A stretch of DNA of 64,000 bases. It comes from DASXHZ01 sp036488085 (lineage in GTDB: Bacteria > Acidobacteriota > Thermoanaerobaculia > Gp7-AA8). The notes under the pieces are model-generated. The model was not told the origin of the DNA and did not search any database. It saw only the letters and a list, made by a program, of their open reading frames with translations. Positions 25,916 through 35,216 of this stretch are shown in pieces; the first letter of the stretch is position 1; each line of letters begins with the position of its first letter. Where the stretch lies: the NCBI GenBank assembly GCA_036488085.1, contig DASXHZ010000089.1, forward strand, positions 1 through 64,000. Direction: 5' to 3'. The position numbers and the translations under genes are program-made.

Positions 25916-27616
25916 TTACGGCAAGCCGCGAGTCCTCCTCCGGACGCTCGGGGGCGTCCGCAGACCCGGCGTCTCCTGTATGGCGGCCGGAGCCGCCTGG
26001 AACCGCCGTTTCGGCTGCGTGATGGCGTCGAGCACGTGATGTGCCGAGAGCACCGCTCCCTCCTGCCAGCCCGACAGGTAGGACAGCTGGTCGCCGGCGA
26101 TCCAGAACTGGCCGTCCGGCTTCAGCAGAACGTTGGGGATGGGACCTGCCGAACCCGGCTCTTTCTTGCAGCTCCAATCATCTGCCCAACCGCCGAGCTG
26201 ATACGGTACCTGCTTCCAGGCGATCGACACGCCGAGGTCCAGCCGCACGTGCTTGTCGAAATCGGGATGGAGCTTTTTCGCCTCTTCCCGCGCCTTCACG
26301 AGCCGCTCGTGCGGTTTCAACTTGGCCAGCTCGTCGGCGTCGGTGTCGTAGTTGTAGGCGCCCGTGAGGATCCCCTTCTTACTGAAGTACGCATACGACG
26401 GGTACCACATCTGCGTCATGTTCTGGTTGGTGTACGAGATGCCGCCGTACATCTGGTTCTGCGTCTCCCAGAAGCGCGACTCCGTCTGCCATCCGACCTT
26501 GCATGTCGCCGCGAATTGGATCTCTTTGATCGCCTCCTCGTACTCGTCCGAGAGGTTTTTGTCTTTGATATCCCGAAGGATCGGGATCGGAATCGTGGAG
26601 ATGCACCAGTCGGCGGTGATCGACTCGCCATGTTGCTCGCTGCCGGAGTGACGGTAGCGCACCGTCACTTTCTTCTTCTCGCGGTCGATGTGGAGGCCGG
26701 CGACCTCGCGGCCGTAGTGGATCATGCCGGCGGGCAGCTTCTTGAGGAAGCCCTTCCAGATGTGATCCATCCCGTGCACCGGCTGGAAGAGCGTCGGCTG
26801 CCACTCGTACTCCTCCGACTGCATCACGCGGTGGTCCCAGAAGTCGGACTTCACGAGATCTTCGAGCGTGAGCGGCGGTAGGAGGCGCCCGCAGCTCGTG
26901 ATCCCCGGCTCGACCGCGTAGCCGGAGCGCGACGAGCCCTTGTAGTCGTAGTCGTCGGTCTCCTCGACGTCGCCGAATGAGGCGAGCAGGCTGAGGAGAC
27001 CCGCTTTGTCGACGTCGTGGAGCCGGTCGTCGAGCGATCCCTTGTTGATCGCTTTCGCGAGGAGGTCGGAGATCCAGCCGCGCGTGTCGTTGATGATGCG
27101 GCGGTTCGTCATCGCCGCGCCGCTCCATGCGCTCTCCGTCTGGAAGAAGTTCGCGCGCGTCATCATGTTGTAGACCTCGAGCTCGACGCCGAGGAGGTTG
27201 CAGTAGTGGAGGATCGCGGTGTGGTGGTACGGGAGGCGTCCAGGGCCGGCGTTGAGGTACATCTGCGGCCCTTCGTCGAACATGCAGGTCTGCTCGGTCC
27301 CGGTGGTCTCCTTGATGATGTCGCCGCGGCGGACCGTGTAGCTGCGGCCGCCGGCGCGGTGCTGCGCCTCGAGGACGTCGACCTTGTAGCCGGCCTTGTG
27401 CAACTCGTACGCGGCAGTGAGTCCGGCAATGCCGGCGCCGAGGATGACGACGCTCTTCCCTTTGCCGTGGTCGGGCGCGAGATCGGGCGGACCGGCGAAC
27501 GCCTCAGGGGTCCGGATCAGCCCCATCGCGACCATCGTCTCGTACACGGCGGCTGCGCCACCGGCCGCACCAACCGTCTCGAGGAACCGGCGCCTGGTCC
27601 ACTTTCCGTCGCTCAT
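25916..27616 (-). CDS. Tat-exported flavin amine oxidase
   Basis: A 566-residue flavoprotein of the monoamine/L-amino-acid oxidase group. The N-terminus has a twin-arginine signal, TRRRFLETVG, so it is folded before export. The FAD-binding fingerprint VVILGAGIAGLTAAYELHKAG is at about residues 55-75 and EAQHRAGGRS follows. The C-terminal FAD contact is WIAGDQLSYLSGWQEGAVLSA. GGAGG-type GGAGG lies seven bases before the ATG at 27616. The substrate is unknown; amines or amino acids are typical, with release of ammonia and hydrogen peroxide. Confidence 0.92.
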   Translation of the reverse strand: MSDGKWTRRRFLETVGAAGGAAAVYETMVAMGLIRTPEAFAGPPDLAPDHGKGKSVVILGAGIAGLTAAYELHKAGYKVDVLEAQHRAGGRSYTVRRGDIIKETTGTEQTCMFDEGPQMYLNAGPGRLPYHHTAILHYCNLLGVELEVYNMMTRANFFQTESAWSGAAMTNRRIINDTRGWISDLLAKAINKGSLDDRLHDVDKAGLLSLLASFGDVEETDDYDYKGSSRSGYAVEPGITSCGRLLPPLTLEDLVKSDFWDHRVMQSEEYEWQPTLFQPVHGMDHIWKGFLKKLPAGMIHYGREVAGLHIDREKKKVTVRYRHSGSEQHGESITADWCISTIPIPILRDIKDKNLSDEYEEAIKEIQFAATCKVGWQTESRFWETQNQMYGGISYTNQNMTQMWYPSYAYFSKKGILTGAYNYDTDADELAKLKPHERLVKAREEAKKLHPDFDKHVRLDLGVSIAWKQVPYQLGGWADDWSCKKEPGSAGPIPNVLLKPDGQFWIAGDQLSYLSGWQEGAVLSAHHVLDAITQPKRRFQAAPAAIQETPGLRTPPSVRRRTRGLP

Positions 27617-27682
27617 GGCAACCTCCGGATTCAGTCTTTAGGAATGAGGGAAGGATAACCCGGAGCCATACAATCGCGCGTA

Positions 27683-28195
27683 ATGACCCGGCGCACGCGC
27701 GACCAGCTTCGATTCGTCCTGAAGTTCGCCATCTTCCTCGCCGTCTTCTACGCGATCGTGACTCCTGAGCCGGTCGACCGGACGGTGATCGTGCCGTTCT
27801 CGCACGCCCTCAGCGTCGTCTCCGGCGCGATTCTGAATCTCCTCGGGCAGCACGTCCGCGTCGCCGGAACGGTGATCGCGGGGAACGCGTTCGCCGTCGA
27901 CATCAAGAACGGCTGCAACGGCATCGAGGCGGTCGTCTTTCTCTGCGCCGCGATCGCCGCGTTTCCCGCCACCTGGCGTGCGCGCCTCCTCGGCATCCTC
28001 GCCGCGTGCACGATCGTCGAGGGGCTGAACATCATCCGGATCGTGTCGCTCTACCTGATCGGACGCTACCGGCCGTCAGCGTTCGGCGCGTTTCACCTCG
28101 CCGTCTGGCAGAGCGTGATCTTCGCCGCTGCCGTATTCCTGTTTGTGGCATGGACCTCACGCGTCCGCCGAACCGATGCTGTCGCGAGCCGCTAG
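27683..28195 (+). CDS. xrtH: Exosortase H
   Basis: A 170-residue polytopic membrane transpeptidase of the exosortase/archaeosortase family. C78 in NGCNGIEA is the predicted nucleophile, R119 in LNIIRIVSLY and H138 in FHLAVWQ complete the active site. The small size and FHxxVWQ match the exosortase H subtype, which processes proteins carrying a C-terminal sorting signal. No protein with an evident IPTL-type signal is encoded in this window. Start ATG 27683. The partner gene overlaps its end. Confidence 0.9.
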   Translation: MTRRTRDQLRFVLKFAIFLAVFYAIVTPEPVDRTVIVPFSHALSVVSGAILNLLGQHVRVAGTVIAGNAFAVDIKNGCNGIEAVVFLCAAIAAFPATWRARLLGILAACTIVEGLNIIRIVSLYLIGRYRPSAFGAFHLAVWQSVIFAAAVFLFVAWTSRVRRTDAVASR

Positions 28196-28688
28196 ATTCA
28201 TCGCCGGCTTCGCCGCCGCGACGCTCGTCTGGCTCTGGGTGTCGCCTTTTCTCGCGAGCGGTATGGCTCTGGCGACCGAGCCACTCCTGCACCTCGACGC
28301 CCGCTTCCGCGACGCACAGCTCTCAGCCTCGGAGTCAATGGTCTCCGTGGACGCGCCGCACGGCACGTTCCCGCAGACGAAGTACCCCGCCGATCAGCTC
28401 ACGTTCAACCTGATCCTGCTCGTCGCGCTCTTCGCGTCGAACAAGAAGCCGTGGCGCGACCGGAACATCATCGCCTTCGCCGTCTCGCTCGCGATCGTCC
28501 TCGCCCTCCAGCCGCTCTCCCTGCTCGTGACGATCGAGACCTACTACGCGGACTTCACGAAGTGGGGCGAGACGCAGTACGGCAACGTCGCCGCCAACGT
28601 CTGGCTCGTCCTCCAGATGTTCTGGCGCCTGGTGGGCATGTTCGGCGTCGTGTTCGTGTGCTGGTGGGTGGCGCCGTCACGGGAGTAA
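28176..28688 (+). CDS. Exosortase H-associated membrane protein
   Basis: A 170-residue protein with an N-terminal hydrophobic segment, a soluble periplasmic loop (DARFRDAQLSASESM) and two or three C-terminal membrane helices (IIAFAVSLAIVLALQPLSLLV, VFVCWW). ATG 28176 overlaps the exosortase gene by 20 bp. Its place directly behind xrtH is the usual one for the companion membrane protein of this subtype. Its biochemical role is unknown. Confidence 0.8.
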   Translation: MLSRAARFIAGFAAATLVWLWVSPFLASGMALATEPLLHLDARFRDAQLSASESMVSVDAPHGTFPQTKYPADQLTFNLILLVALFASNKKPWRDRNIIAFAVSLAIVLALQPLSLLVTIETYYADFTKWGETQYGNVAANVWLVLQMFWRLVGMFGVVFVCWWVAPSRE

Positions 28689-28777
28689 GCGGGGCACCGC
28701 CGAACCACACGGCAAGGGGCTCGAAGCCGCCGCTGTCATCGCGACGAAGAGAGTTGACGCCCCCGCAATGGCAGCCT

Positions 28778-29449
28778 TCATCTAGGGATGCCGGGCGTCG
28801 TGTTCGTTCTTATTGTGAGCAGCTCTTCCACCTCTTCGTCAGTGGTCTGGCGGAAGTCGCGGTACCAGAGGCCGACGGACTGGAACGGCTCGGGCGTCCG
28901 AAGGCAGATCATCTCGTCGACGATGCTTTGAAACTCGGCGCACGTCGACGGCGCCGCTACCGGCACAGCGACGACGATCTCCTTCGGCTTCATCTTCTGT
29001 AGTGCCTCAACGGCGGCGCGCATCGTCGACCCCGTGGCGAGGCCGTCGTCGACAATGACGACCGTCTTTCCGGTGACGTCGAGCGGCGGACGATCGCGCC
29101 GATATGCGCGCTCCCGGCGCTCGAGCTCGCGCGCCTCAAACTCAGCGACCCTTTCGATCGTCGATGTCGGTACCGGCACGTATCGCAGCACCTCGTCATT
29201 GAGCACGCGGACGCCGCCGCTGGCTATCGCGCCCATCGCCAGCTCTTCCTGTCCCGGCACGCCGAGCTTGCGGACGATGAAGACGTCGAGCGGCGCATCG
29301 AGCGCGCGTGCGACCTGGTAGCCGACCGGCACGCCTCCGCGCGGAAGCGCCAGGACGACCAGGTCCTGGCGCTTCCCGACTCGCCGCACCACCTCGGCGC
29401 CGAGGAGTTTCCCCGCCTCAGCGCGGTCGGCGAAAGGCTCGTATCTCAC
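28778..29449 (-). CDS. Phosphoribosyltransferase-domain protein
   Basis: A 223-residue type I PRTase-fold protein. The PRPP loop is VVIVDDGLATGSTM near the middle, and LALPRGGVPVGYQVA with FIVRKLGVPG matches the family of stand-alone regulatory-like PRTases. The frame is open to 29596, but the extra 49 residues would be encoded by a dispersed repeat, so I chose GTG 29449, which puts FADRAEAGK at the normal N-terminal position. No Shine-Dalgarno sequence is clear. Base acceptor unknown. Confidence 0.85.
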   Translation of the reverse strand: MRYEPFADRAEAGKLLGAEVVRRVGKRQDLVVLALPRGGVPVGYQVARALDAPLDVFIVRKLGVPGQEELAMGAIASGGVRVLNDEVLRYVPVPTSTIERVAEFEARELERRERAYRRDRPPLDVTGKTVVIVDDGLATGSTMRAAVEALQKMKPKEIVVAVPVAAPSTCAEFQSIVDEMICLRTPEPFQSVGLWYRDFRQTTDEEVEELLTIRTNTTPGIPR

Positions 29450-29531
29450 GAGATCAAATCGTGCAACGGATGTTCCGCCGACGGCGAGTTGCCGGTTCGC
29501 CGAAGGCCTGGTGAGCGTCAGCGCCCACCAC

Positions 29532-29666
29532 CAAAGCCCTCTCCCTTGGGAGAGGGTGGCCGAAGGCCGGGTGAGGGGCGTGCGTCCCGCGACCAACCAC
29601 GTTTTTTCGTGAGCAACACGCCCCTCATCCGCCGCTTCGCGGGACCTTCTCCCGAGGGAGAAGGGA
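29532..29666. repeat. Palindromic dispersed repeat, about 130 bp
   Basis: The left arm runs from CCCTCTCCCTTGGGAGAGGG through GGTGAGGGGCGTG. The right arm, from CACGCCCCTCATCC to CTTCTCCCGAGGGAGAAGGG, is its imperfect reverse complement. Each arm also contains its own short hairpin. The element separates two divergently transcribed genes. It resembles widely dispersed non-autonomous repeats of GC-rich bacteria. Confidence 0.75.
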
Positions 29667-29728
29667 TGGTGTGGTAGCGTCTCGCGCGGCCCGTCTCCCC
29701 AACCCTGCTAGACTTCCTGCACGGTCCC

Positions 29729-32700
29729 ATGCCCCGAAAAGTCCTGCTCGCGGTCGCGATGCTTTTGGCTTTGCGCCTCCTTGCCGCGGAGGAGTGGACG
29801 CCGACGCGCGCGTTCCGGATCTTCAGCAAAACGACGGATCGCGGGCTGCCGCAGTCGTCGATCGTGGCGCTGGCGCAGGACGGCGATGGGCTCATGTGGA
29901 TCGGCACGCTCGACGGCGCGGCGACGTTCGATGGGCGCACGATAACGCCCGTCCCGGCCGTCGCCGGTGCACCGGTACGCGGGATGATTCCGGCGATCGT
30001 CACGCTGAGAAATGGCGGCGTCGCGATCGCATCGCCTGCCGGGGTGCATCTGTTCGACGGCAAGAGCTGGCGTCTGATCGCGTCGCACAAGCCGCCGAAC
30101 GCGATTGCCGAGACGACGGACGGTGCGCTTTGGATGGCGGACAACGAGGGAGCGCTGTGGGCTCTCGGTGCGCACGACGCGTGGGAGCGGCATCGCGAAG
30201 CGGGACATGCGGTCGCGCTCGCGGCGGCGAGCGACGGCTCGCTCTGGATTGCGACCGACGACGGCGCCGAGCGGATGCACGGCGGCAAGATCGAACCGGT
30301 CGCCAGTACGGCGGTAAACGGACGTCCGGGCGCGCTTCTCGTCGCGCACGACGGGCGTGTCTGGATTGCAACGCTCAACGGCACGGTCTACTGGAGCCGA
30401 GGAGCCGACGGGTGGCATCAGGCGCAGTTCGCGCCGTGGGCGCGCAGCGCGTTCCACGCCATCGCGGAGGATCGGCGTGGCCGTATATGGGTCGGCGCGT
30501 ACGGCGGTGGCGTGGCGTTCGGCAACGCCGAGATGCCGTGGACGGTGTGGTCCTCCCCGACCAACGGCCCGTTCATGGCCGGCGTGATGTCGATCCTCGG
30601 CGACCGTGAAGGGAGCGTCTGGTTCGGCGAGAACGCCATCGGCCTCATTCAGTGGCTCGGCGAGGAGTGGTCGCATCGCGCGGTCGTCGATCCGGCGCAG
30701 CTTGGGTCGCTCACGTATGGCGGCTTCCAGATCAGCCGAGGGGCGGCGCCGCATACGCTGCTCGTCGCCGCATTCGAAAAGGGATTCCTCCGCTGCGATG
30801 AGCGCGGCTGTAAGCAGTTCAACGCCGCAAACGGACTGACCGAGGACACGCGCGCCGTCGTCGAGCCGTCGCCGGGGCTCCTCGTTGCCGGCACACGTTT
30901 CGGCATCTTCGAATCGCACGACGGCAAGCCGTTCCAGCAGGTGGTGAAGTTGCCGGCCGGCTTTGTGATGGGGATCTTCGAGAGTCCCGATCACCGCTGG
31001 TACGCGGCGACTAACACACAAGGCATCCTCGTTCGTACCGATAAGGGCTGGATCCCGGCGCCCGACCTCAACGCGCGCCTCGTCGATATGCACGTTCGCG
31101 GGATGACGTGGCGGAAGAATGGCGAGCTGTGGATCGCGACGCTGCGCGGCATCACGGTCTACCGCGGCACCGACGCCGAGCAGTTGACGTCCAAGCGGAT
31201 CGCGGCGCTCCCTGACACGGTCAATGCGGTGCTCGATGTCTCCGATGACGAAGTGTGGGTCGCCGGCACCGGCGGCATCGCCGTGCGCCGCGGCGAGACG
31301 TGGAAGCGGATGGACGAGAGCAACGGCCTTCCCGGCTCCACGGTCTACTCGCTCGCGCGCGGAAAAGACGGCGCGGTCTGGGCGGGCGGCTCCGCCGGCA
31401 TCGGCCGCTTCCTGCACAACGAATGGAAGACGTGGGACTCGCGCTCGGGTCTCGTCAACGACGAGTGCAATCTCGGCGGCATGCTCGTCGACCGTGCCGT
31501 CGACAGCGATGGTTCGGTCTACGTCGGCTCCCTCGGCGGCCTCGCGAGATTCGACCCGAAGGTGACGGCCATCGCGCCGCCGCCGCTGAAACTCGTCTGG
31601 CGCACGACGCCTTCGCGCGACGCTGCCGGCGTCGCACAACTTCCGCGGAGCGAGCGGGCGCTGCATCTCCGATGGACGGCGCCGTGGCTCGGCCCGCGCG
31701 CCGTGCAATACCGCACGCGCATCCCCGGCGTCCGAGACGAGTGGTCGGCGCCGACATACGAGGAGCACCTCGACATCGAGAACGTCGGCGCCGGACGAAC
31801 GCGAGTCGAAGTCGAAGCGCGCGTCGAGGGCTCCAATTCGTGGACGCCGCCGCTCGCGCTCGACGTCGACGTTCCGCCGTTCTGGTACGAGACGCCGCTC
31901 GCGCGCATCGCCGGGATCGCGCTTCTCATCGCGATCATTTACCTCATCATCCGGCTGCGGATGCGGGCGCTGCACCAGCGTGCCGCGGCGCTCGAGGCGA
32001 CGGTTCAGCAGCGGACGGCGGAGCTGGCGGAGAAGGTCGAGCAGCTTCACGACTCCGAGCAACGCGCGCTCGCGGCCAGCCGCGCGAAGAGCGCATTCCT
32101 CGCGAACATGAGCCACGAGCTACGGACGCCGCTCAACGGGGTGCTCGGGTTCGCGCAACTCCTCAACCGCCGCAAAGAACGCGACACCGAGGATCGTGAA
32201 GGTCTCGCGATCATCATGAAGAGCGGCGAGCACCTGCTCAACCTGATCAACGACGTTCTCTCGTTGTCTAAGATCGAGGCCGGCCGCGTGACGCTCGACC
32301 GCGAGCCGTTCGACCTCGAGACGCTGGTGCACGACGTCGAGAGCGTCCTCCGTTTCCGCGCCGAGGAGAAGAGTCTCCGCCTCACCTGCACGATCGGCGG
32401 CAATCCTCCGCGCGCGGTCCTCGGCGACGAAGGGAAGCTGCGGCAGATCCTCCTCAATCTCCTCGGCAATGGCGTGAAGTTCACCGATCGCGGCTCCGTT
32501 TCTTTGCGCGCGTCGTGGACGAACGGCCGCGCGGTATTCGAGGTCGAGGACACCGGCGCCGGCATCGCGCCGGAAGAGCTGCCGCGCCTCTTCGAGCCAT
32601 TCGTTCAGACCGAGAGCGGCCATCGCACGAAGGAAGGCACGGGCCTCGGCCTCGCCCTCTCGCGCGATCTCGCCCGGCTCATGGATGGCGACGTCACGGT

Positions 32701-33577
32701 CGAGAGCACGCCCGGCGCGGGATCGAAGTTCCGCGTCGAGATCAGTTTGCCGGAAGCCGCGGCGGGCGCCATGGTGATCGCGAAAGACGGCCGCCGCGTC
32801 GCGCGCCTCGCGCCGGGGCAGGATGCGGTGCGGATCCTGGTCGTCGACGACACGCCGCTCAACCGCATCGTTCTCACCAAGCTCCTTGCGTCGGTCGGCT
32901 TCGAAGTGCGTGACGCCGGCTCGGGCGACGAGGCGCTGCAGATCTGGGAGACGTGGCAGCCGCATCTGATCTGGATGGACAAGCGGATGCACGGACTCGA
33001 CGGCCTGGAAGTGACGCGCCGCATTCGCGCGCGCGAGAAAGTAGAGCGCCGCAAACGCGTCCCGATCCTCGCCCTCTCCGCGAGCGCGCTGGAGCACGAG
33101 CGCGGCGAGATCATGGACGCGGGCTGCGACGACTTCGTTCCGAAGCCGTATCGCGAGTCGACGATCTTCACGAAGATCCGCGAGCACCTCGCCGTCCGCT
33201 ACGTCTACGAAGACGAAGCGGCGCCGGTGGCGGCCGAGGGTCGGTCGGTGCTGCTCGTCGACGACGACTCCATCTGCCGCCAGATCGCGCAGGAGCTGCT
33301 GCGCGGCCACGGAATCTCCGTCACCAGCGCGACGAACGGCCGCGAAGCGGTCGACCTCGCGCGCAAACAGAAATTCGACCTCGTCCTGATGGACCTCCGC
33401 ATGCCGGGCATGGACGGCATCGAGGCGACTCGCCACATCAAGGCGCTTCAGGGGATGGATCGCCTCCCGATCATCGCCATGAGCGCCGAGCCGGCGGATC
33501 ACGAAGGGATGGACGACGCGATCTCGAAGCCGGTCGAGCCCGAGGCGCTGAATGCCGCGCTGCGCCGGTGGCTGTAG
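29729..33577 (+). CDS. Propeller-sensor hybrid histidine kinase with two receivers
   Basis: A 1282-residue one-protein two-component system. After a signal peptide, about 700 residues form a periplasmic two-component-regulator propeller with repeated GLMWIGTLDGAATFDG-type units, then a YYY-like Ig domain and a single transmembrane helix near residues 725-745. The cytoplasm holds HisKA with H796 in SHELRTPLNG, an ATPase domain (NLLGNGVKFTD, DTGAGI, GTGLGLAL), and two receivers with phospho-acceptors D1084 and D1222. There is no DNA-binding domain, unlike the Bacteroides hybrids with the same sensor. Such sensors usually detect oligosaccharides; the ligand here is unknown. Confidence 0.93.
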   Translation: MPRKVLLAVAMLLALRLLAAEEWTPTRAFRIFSKTTDRGLPQSSIVALAQDGDGLMWIGTLDGAATFDGRTITPVPAVAGAPVRGMIPAIVTLRNGGVAIASPAGVHLFDGKSWRLIASHKPPNAIAETTDGALWMADNEGALWALGAHDAWERHREAGHAVALAAASDGSLWIATDDGAERMHGGKIEPVASTAVNGRPGALLVAHDGRVWIATLNGTVYWSRGADGWHQAQFAPWARSAFHAIAEDRRGRIWVGAYGGGVAFGNAEMPWTVWSSPTNGPFMAGVMSILGDREGSVWFGENAIGLIQWLGEEWSHRAVVDPAQLGSLTYGGFQISRGAAPHTLLVAAFEKGFLRCDERGCKQFNAANGLTEDTRAVVEPSPGLLVAGTRFGIFESHDGKPFQQVVKLPAGFVMGIFESPDHRWYAATNTQGILVRTDKGWIPAPDLNARLVDMHVRGMTWRKNGELWIATLRGITVYRGTDAEQLTSKRIAALPDTVNAVLDVSDDEVWVAGTGGIAVRRGETWKRMDESNGLPGSTVYSLARGKDGAVWAGGSAGIGRFLHNEWKTWDSRSGLVNDECNLGGMLVDRAVDSDGSVYVGSLGGLARFDPKVTAIAPPPLKLVWRTTPSRDAAGVAQLPRSERALHLRWTAPWLGPRAVQYRTRIPGVRDEWSAPTYEEHLDIENVGAGRTRVEVEARVEGSNSWTPPLALDVDVPPFWYETPLARIAGIALLIAIIYLIIRLRMRALHQRAAALEATVQQRTAELAEKVEQLHDSEQRALAASRAKSAFLANMSHELRTPLNGVLGFAQLLNRRKERDTEDREGLAIIMKSGEHLLNLINDVLSLSKIEAGRVTLDREPFDLETLVHDVESVLRFRAEEKSLRLTCTIGGNPPRAVLGDEGKLRQILLNLLGNGVKFTDRGSVSLRASWTNGRAVFEVEDTGAGIAPEELPRLFEPFVQTESGHRTKEGTGLGLALSRDLARLMDGDVTVESTPGAGSKFRVEISLPEAAAGAMVIAKDGRRVARLAPGQDAVRILVVDDTPLNRIVLTKLLASVGFEVRDAGSGDEALQIWETWQPHLIWMDKRMHGLDGLEVTRRIRAREKVERRKRVPILALSASALEHERGEIMDAGCDDFVPKPYRESTIFTKIREHLAVRYVYEDEAAPVAAEGRSVLLVDDDSICRQIAQELLRGHGISVTSATNGREAVDLARKQKFDLVLMDLRMPGMDGIEATRHIKALQGMDRLPIIAMSAEPADHEGMDDAISKPVEPEALNAALRRWL

Positions 33578-33590
33578 CTAGAATGAGGGC

Positions 33591-33986
33591 ATGAACGACT
33601 CGGCATCCTCACGCATCGACGACAGGATCAAAGAGCTGGACGACTGGCGCGGAAAGACGCTCGCCAAAGTCCGGCAGCTCATCAAAGCGGCCGACCCGGA
33701 GATCGTCGAAGAGTGGAAGTGGGCCAAAGCGAGCACCCCCGGAACGCCCGTCTGGTCGCACGACGGCATCATCTGCACCGGTGAGAGTTACAAGAGCGTC
33801 GTAAAGCTGACGTTCCTGAAGGGCGCCTCATTGAAGGATCCCTCGCGGCTGTTCAACTCGAGCCTGGAGGGAAACGCCAGGCGCGCCATCGACATCTACG
33901 AGGACGACAAGATCGACGCGGCGGCGTTCAAGAAACTGATCCGCGACGCTGTGGACCTCAATGTCGAAGGTAAGAAGAAGAAGTAG
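33591..33986 (+). CDS. DUF1801/YdhG-like protein
   Basis: A 131-residue cytoplasmic protein with the DUF1801 pattern: LAKVRQLIKAADPEIVEEWKW, then GIICTGESYKSVVKLTFLKGASLKDP and a helical C-terminus that ends in lysines. The fold is related to YdhG/YjbR-type proteins of unclear function. It starts 13 bp after the hybrid kinase stop. Confidence 0.85.
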   Translation: MNDSASSRIDDRIKELDDWRGKTLAKVRQLIKAADPEIVEEWKWAKASTPGTPVWSHDGIICTGESYKSVVKLTFLKGASLKDPSRLFNSSLEGNARRAIDIYEDDKIDAAAFKKLIRDAVDLNVEGKKKK

Positions 33987-34039
33987 CGGCCGGAACACGT
34001 CTCCGCAGGCCTGCACGCCCTCACTCGGCGGCTGGCTCG

Positions 34040-34100
34040 CTTTGCGCCTTCCAGGCTGATGACTCCTACCTTACGATCGGAGGTAGTGTGAGTCGCAGAG
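34040..34100 (+). promoter_or_regulatory. Possible fluoride (crcB) riboswitch, only 3' half recognisable
   Basis: GGCTGATGACTCCTAC at 34054-34069 is close to the conserved 3' segment of the fluoride riboswitch and lies 42 bp before crcB. The 5' segment that should contain GATGGAG to pair with ACTCC is not found upstream. CCTACCT can instead pair with AGGTAG at 34081, which could be an expression platform. It is either a degenerate or partial riboswitch, or a chance match. Confidence 0.4.
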
Positions 34101-34110
34101 AGAACCAAGA

Positions 34111-34482
34111 ATGAGCCGGTTTCTCGCCGTCGCGTGCGGCGGCGCGCTTGGGGCGGTGGCGCGGTACGGTGTCGCGCTTTTCGTGGCGTTGTTCTGGCGG
34201 CGCGACTTCCCGCTGGCGACGCTGCTGATCAACGTCAGCGGCTGTTTCGTTCTCGGCTTCTTCTCGACGTTCGCCGCTGAACGGTCGGCGCTCGATCCGG
34301 TGTGGCGGCTCTTCGTGGCGACCGGCTTCGTCGGCGCCTACACGACGTTCTCGACGTTCGAATATGAGACGCAGCGCCTCACCGAGTCGGGCGCGCTATG
34401 GTGGGGAGCGCTCAACGTGATCGGCTCCGTGGCGGCGGGATACGCCGCCGTGCACCTCGGCATCGTGCTGGCGCGGCGGTAA
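34111..34482 (+). CDS. crcB: Fluoride channel CrcB/Fluc
   Basis: A 123-residue four-helix membrane protein of normal Fluc length. Conserved features are GGALGAVARY at the start, LLINVSGCFVLGF in helix 2 (with the pore Asn), and TGFVGAYTTFSTFEYE in helix 3 (with the phenylalanine box and Na+ site). Fluc proteins work as antiparallel dimers and let fluoride leave the cell. A DUF190 gene follows after 9 bp, a common pairing. Confidence 0.96.
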   Translation: MSRFLAVACGGALGAVARYGVALFVALFWRRDFPLATLLINVSGCFVLGFFSTFAAERSALDPVWRLFVATGFVGAYTTFSTFEYETQRLTESGALWWGALNVIGSVAAGYAAVHLGIVLARR

Positions 34483-34491
34483 GGAGGGAAC

Positions 34492-35214
34492 GTGCTCGAA
34501 CGCGGACCGGCGAAACGGCTCATCATCACGATCAACGAGGCGTCGCGCTGGCACGGCCCGAGCCTTTACAACGCGCTCCTCGAACTGTTCCAGCACAAAG
34601 GACTCGCCGGTGCGACGGTGTCGCGCGGCATCGCCGGATTCACCGGCCACGGCGCGATCCACACCATCAACATCGTCGACCTCTCGACCGACCTCCCGGT
34701 CCGCATCGAGATCGTCGATACATCCGAGGCGATCGACCGCATCCTGCCGGACGTCTTCGACATGGTCGACAAGGGGCTGGTCGAGGTGCAGGACACGACC
34801 GTCATCAAGTTCGCGTCCGGCGAGGCGCCGGCGGCGCCCGCGGCAAAGAAGGAGAACCTCATGCGGCTGATCGGAAAAGCGAAGATGCTCCGCGTTCACA
34901 TCGGGGAGGACGACCGGTGGGAGGGCGCGCCGCTCTATGAGGCGATCGTCAAACGCGCCGCGCAGCTCGACATCGCCGGCGCCACAGTCTACCGCGGCAT
35001 CCTCGGGTATGGCGCGCACAAACGCATCCACCGCCACAAGACGATGACGTTCTCCAGCGACGACCCGATCATGATCTCGATGGTCGACGAGGAGGAGAAG
35101 ATCAACCAGATGATCGCCGCGCTCGACACCATGGTCTCCGGCGGCTGCCTCATCGCGATCTCCGACGTCACCGTCGTGAAGTACGTCGAGCACGGCAGCG
35201 AGCGGATGAGCTGA
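34492..35214 (+). CDS. Tandem DUF190 (PII-like) protein
   Basis: A 240-residue protein built from two DUF190 domains (about 1-105 and 125-235), each with the pattern W-x-G-x-[PS]-L-Y-x-A-[IL] and AGATVxRGIxGxG. The two halves look like an internal duplication joined by an Ala/Pro linker. DUF190 adopts a PII-like ferredoxin fold and is frequently encoded beside crcB, where a fluoride- or anion-related regulatory role is suspected but unproven. The start is GTG 34492 with GGAGGG seven bases upstream. Confidence 0.9.
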   Translation: MLERGPAKRLIITINEASRWHGPSLYNALLELFQHKGLAGATVSRGIAGFTGHGAIHTINIVDLSTDLPVRIEIVDTSEAIDRILPDVFDMVDKGLVEVQDTTVIKFASGEAPAAPAAKKENLMRLIGKAKMLRVHIGEDDRWEGAPLYEAIVKRAAQLDIAGATVYRGILGYGAHKRIHRHKTMTFSSDDPIMISMVDEEEKINQMIAALDTMVSGGCLIAISDVTVVKYVEHGSERMS

Positions 35215-35216
35215 CG

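Noticed and set aside
29708..32116. 802-residue frame on the - strand
   Set aside because: Antisense to the propeller hybrid kinase, whose domains are unmistakable.
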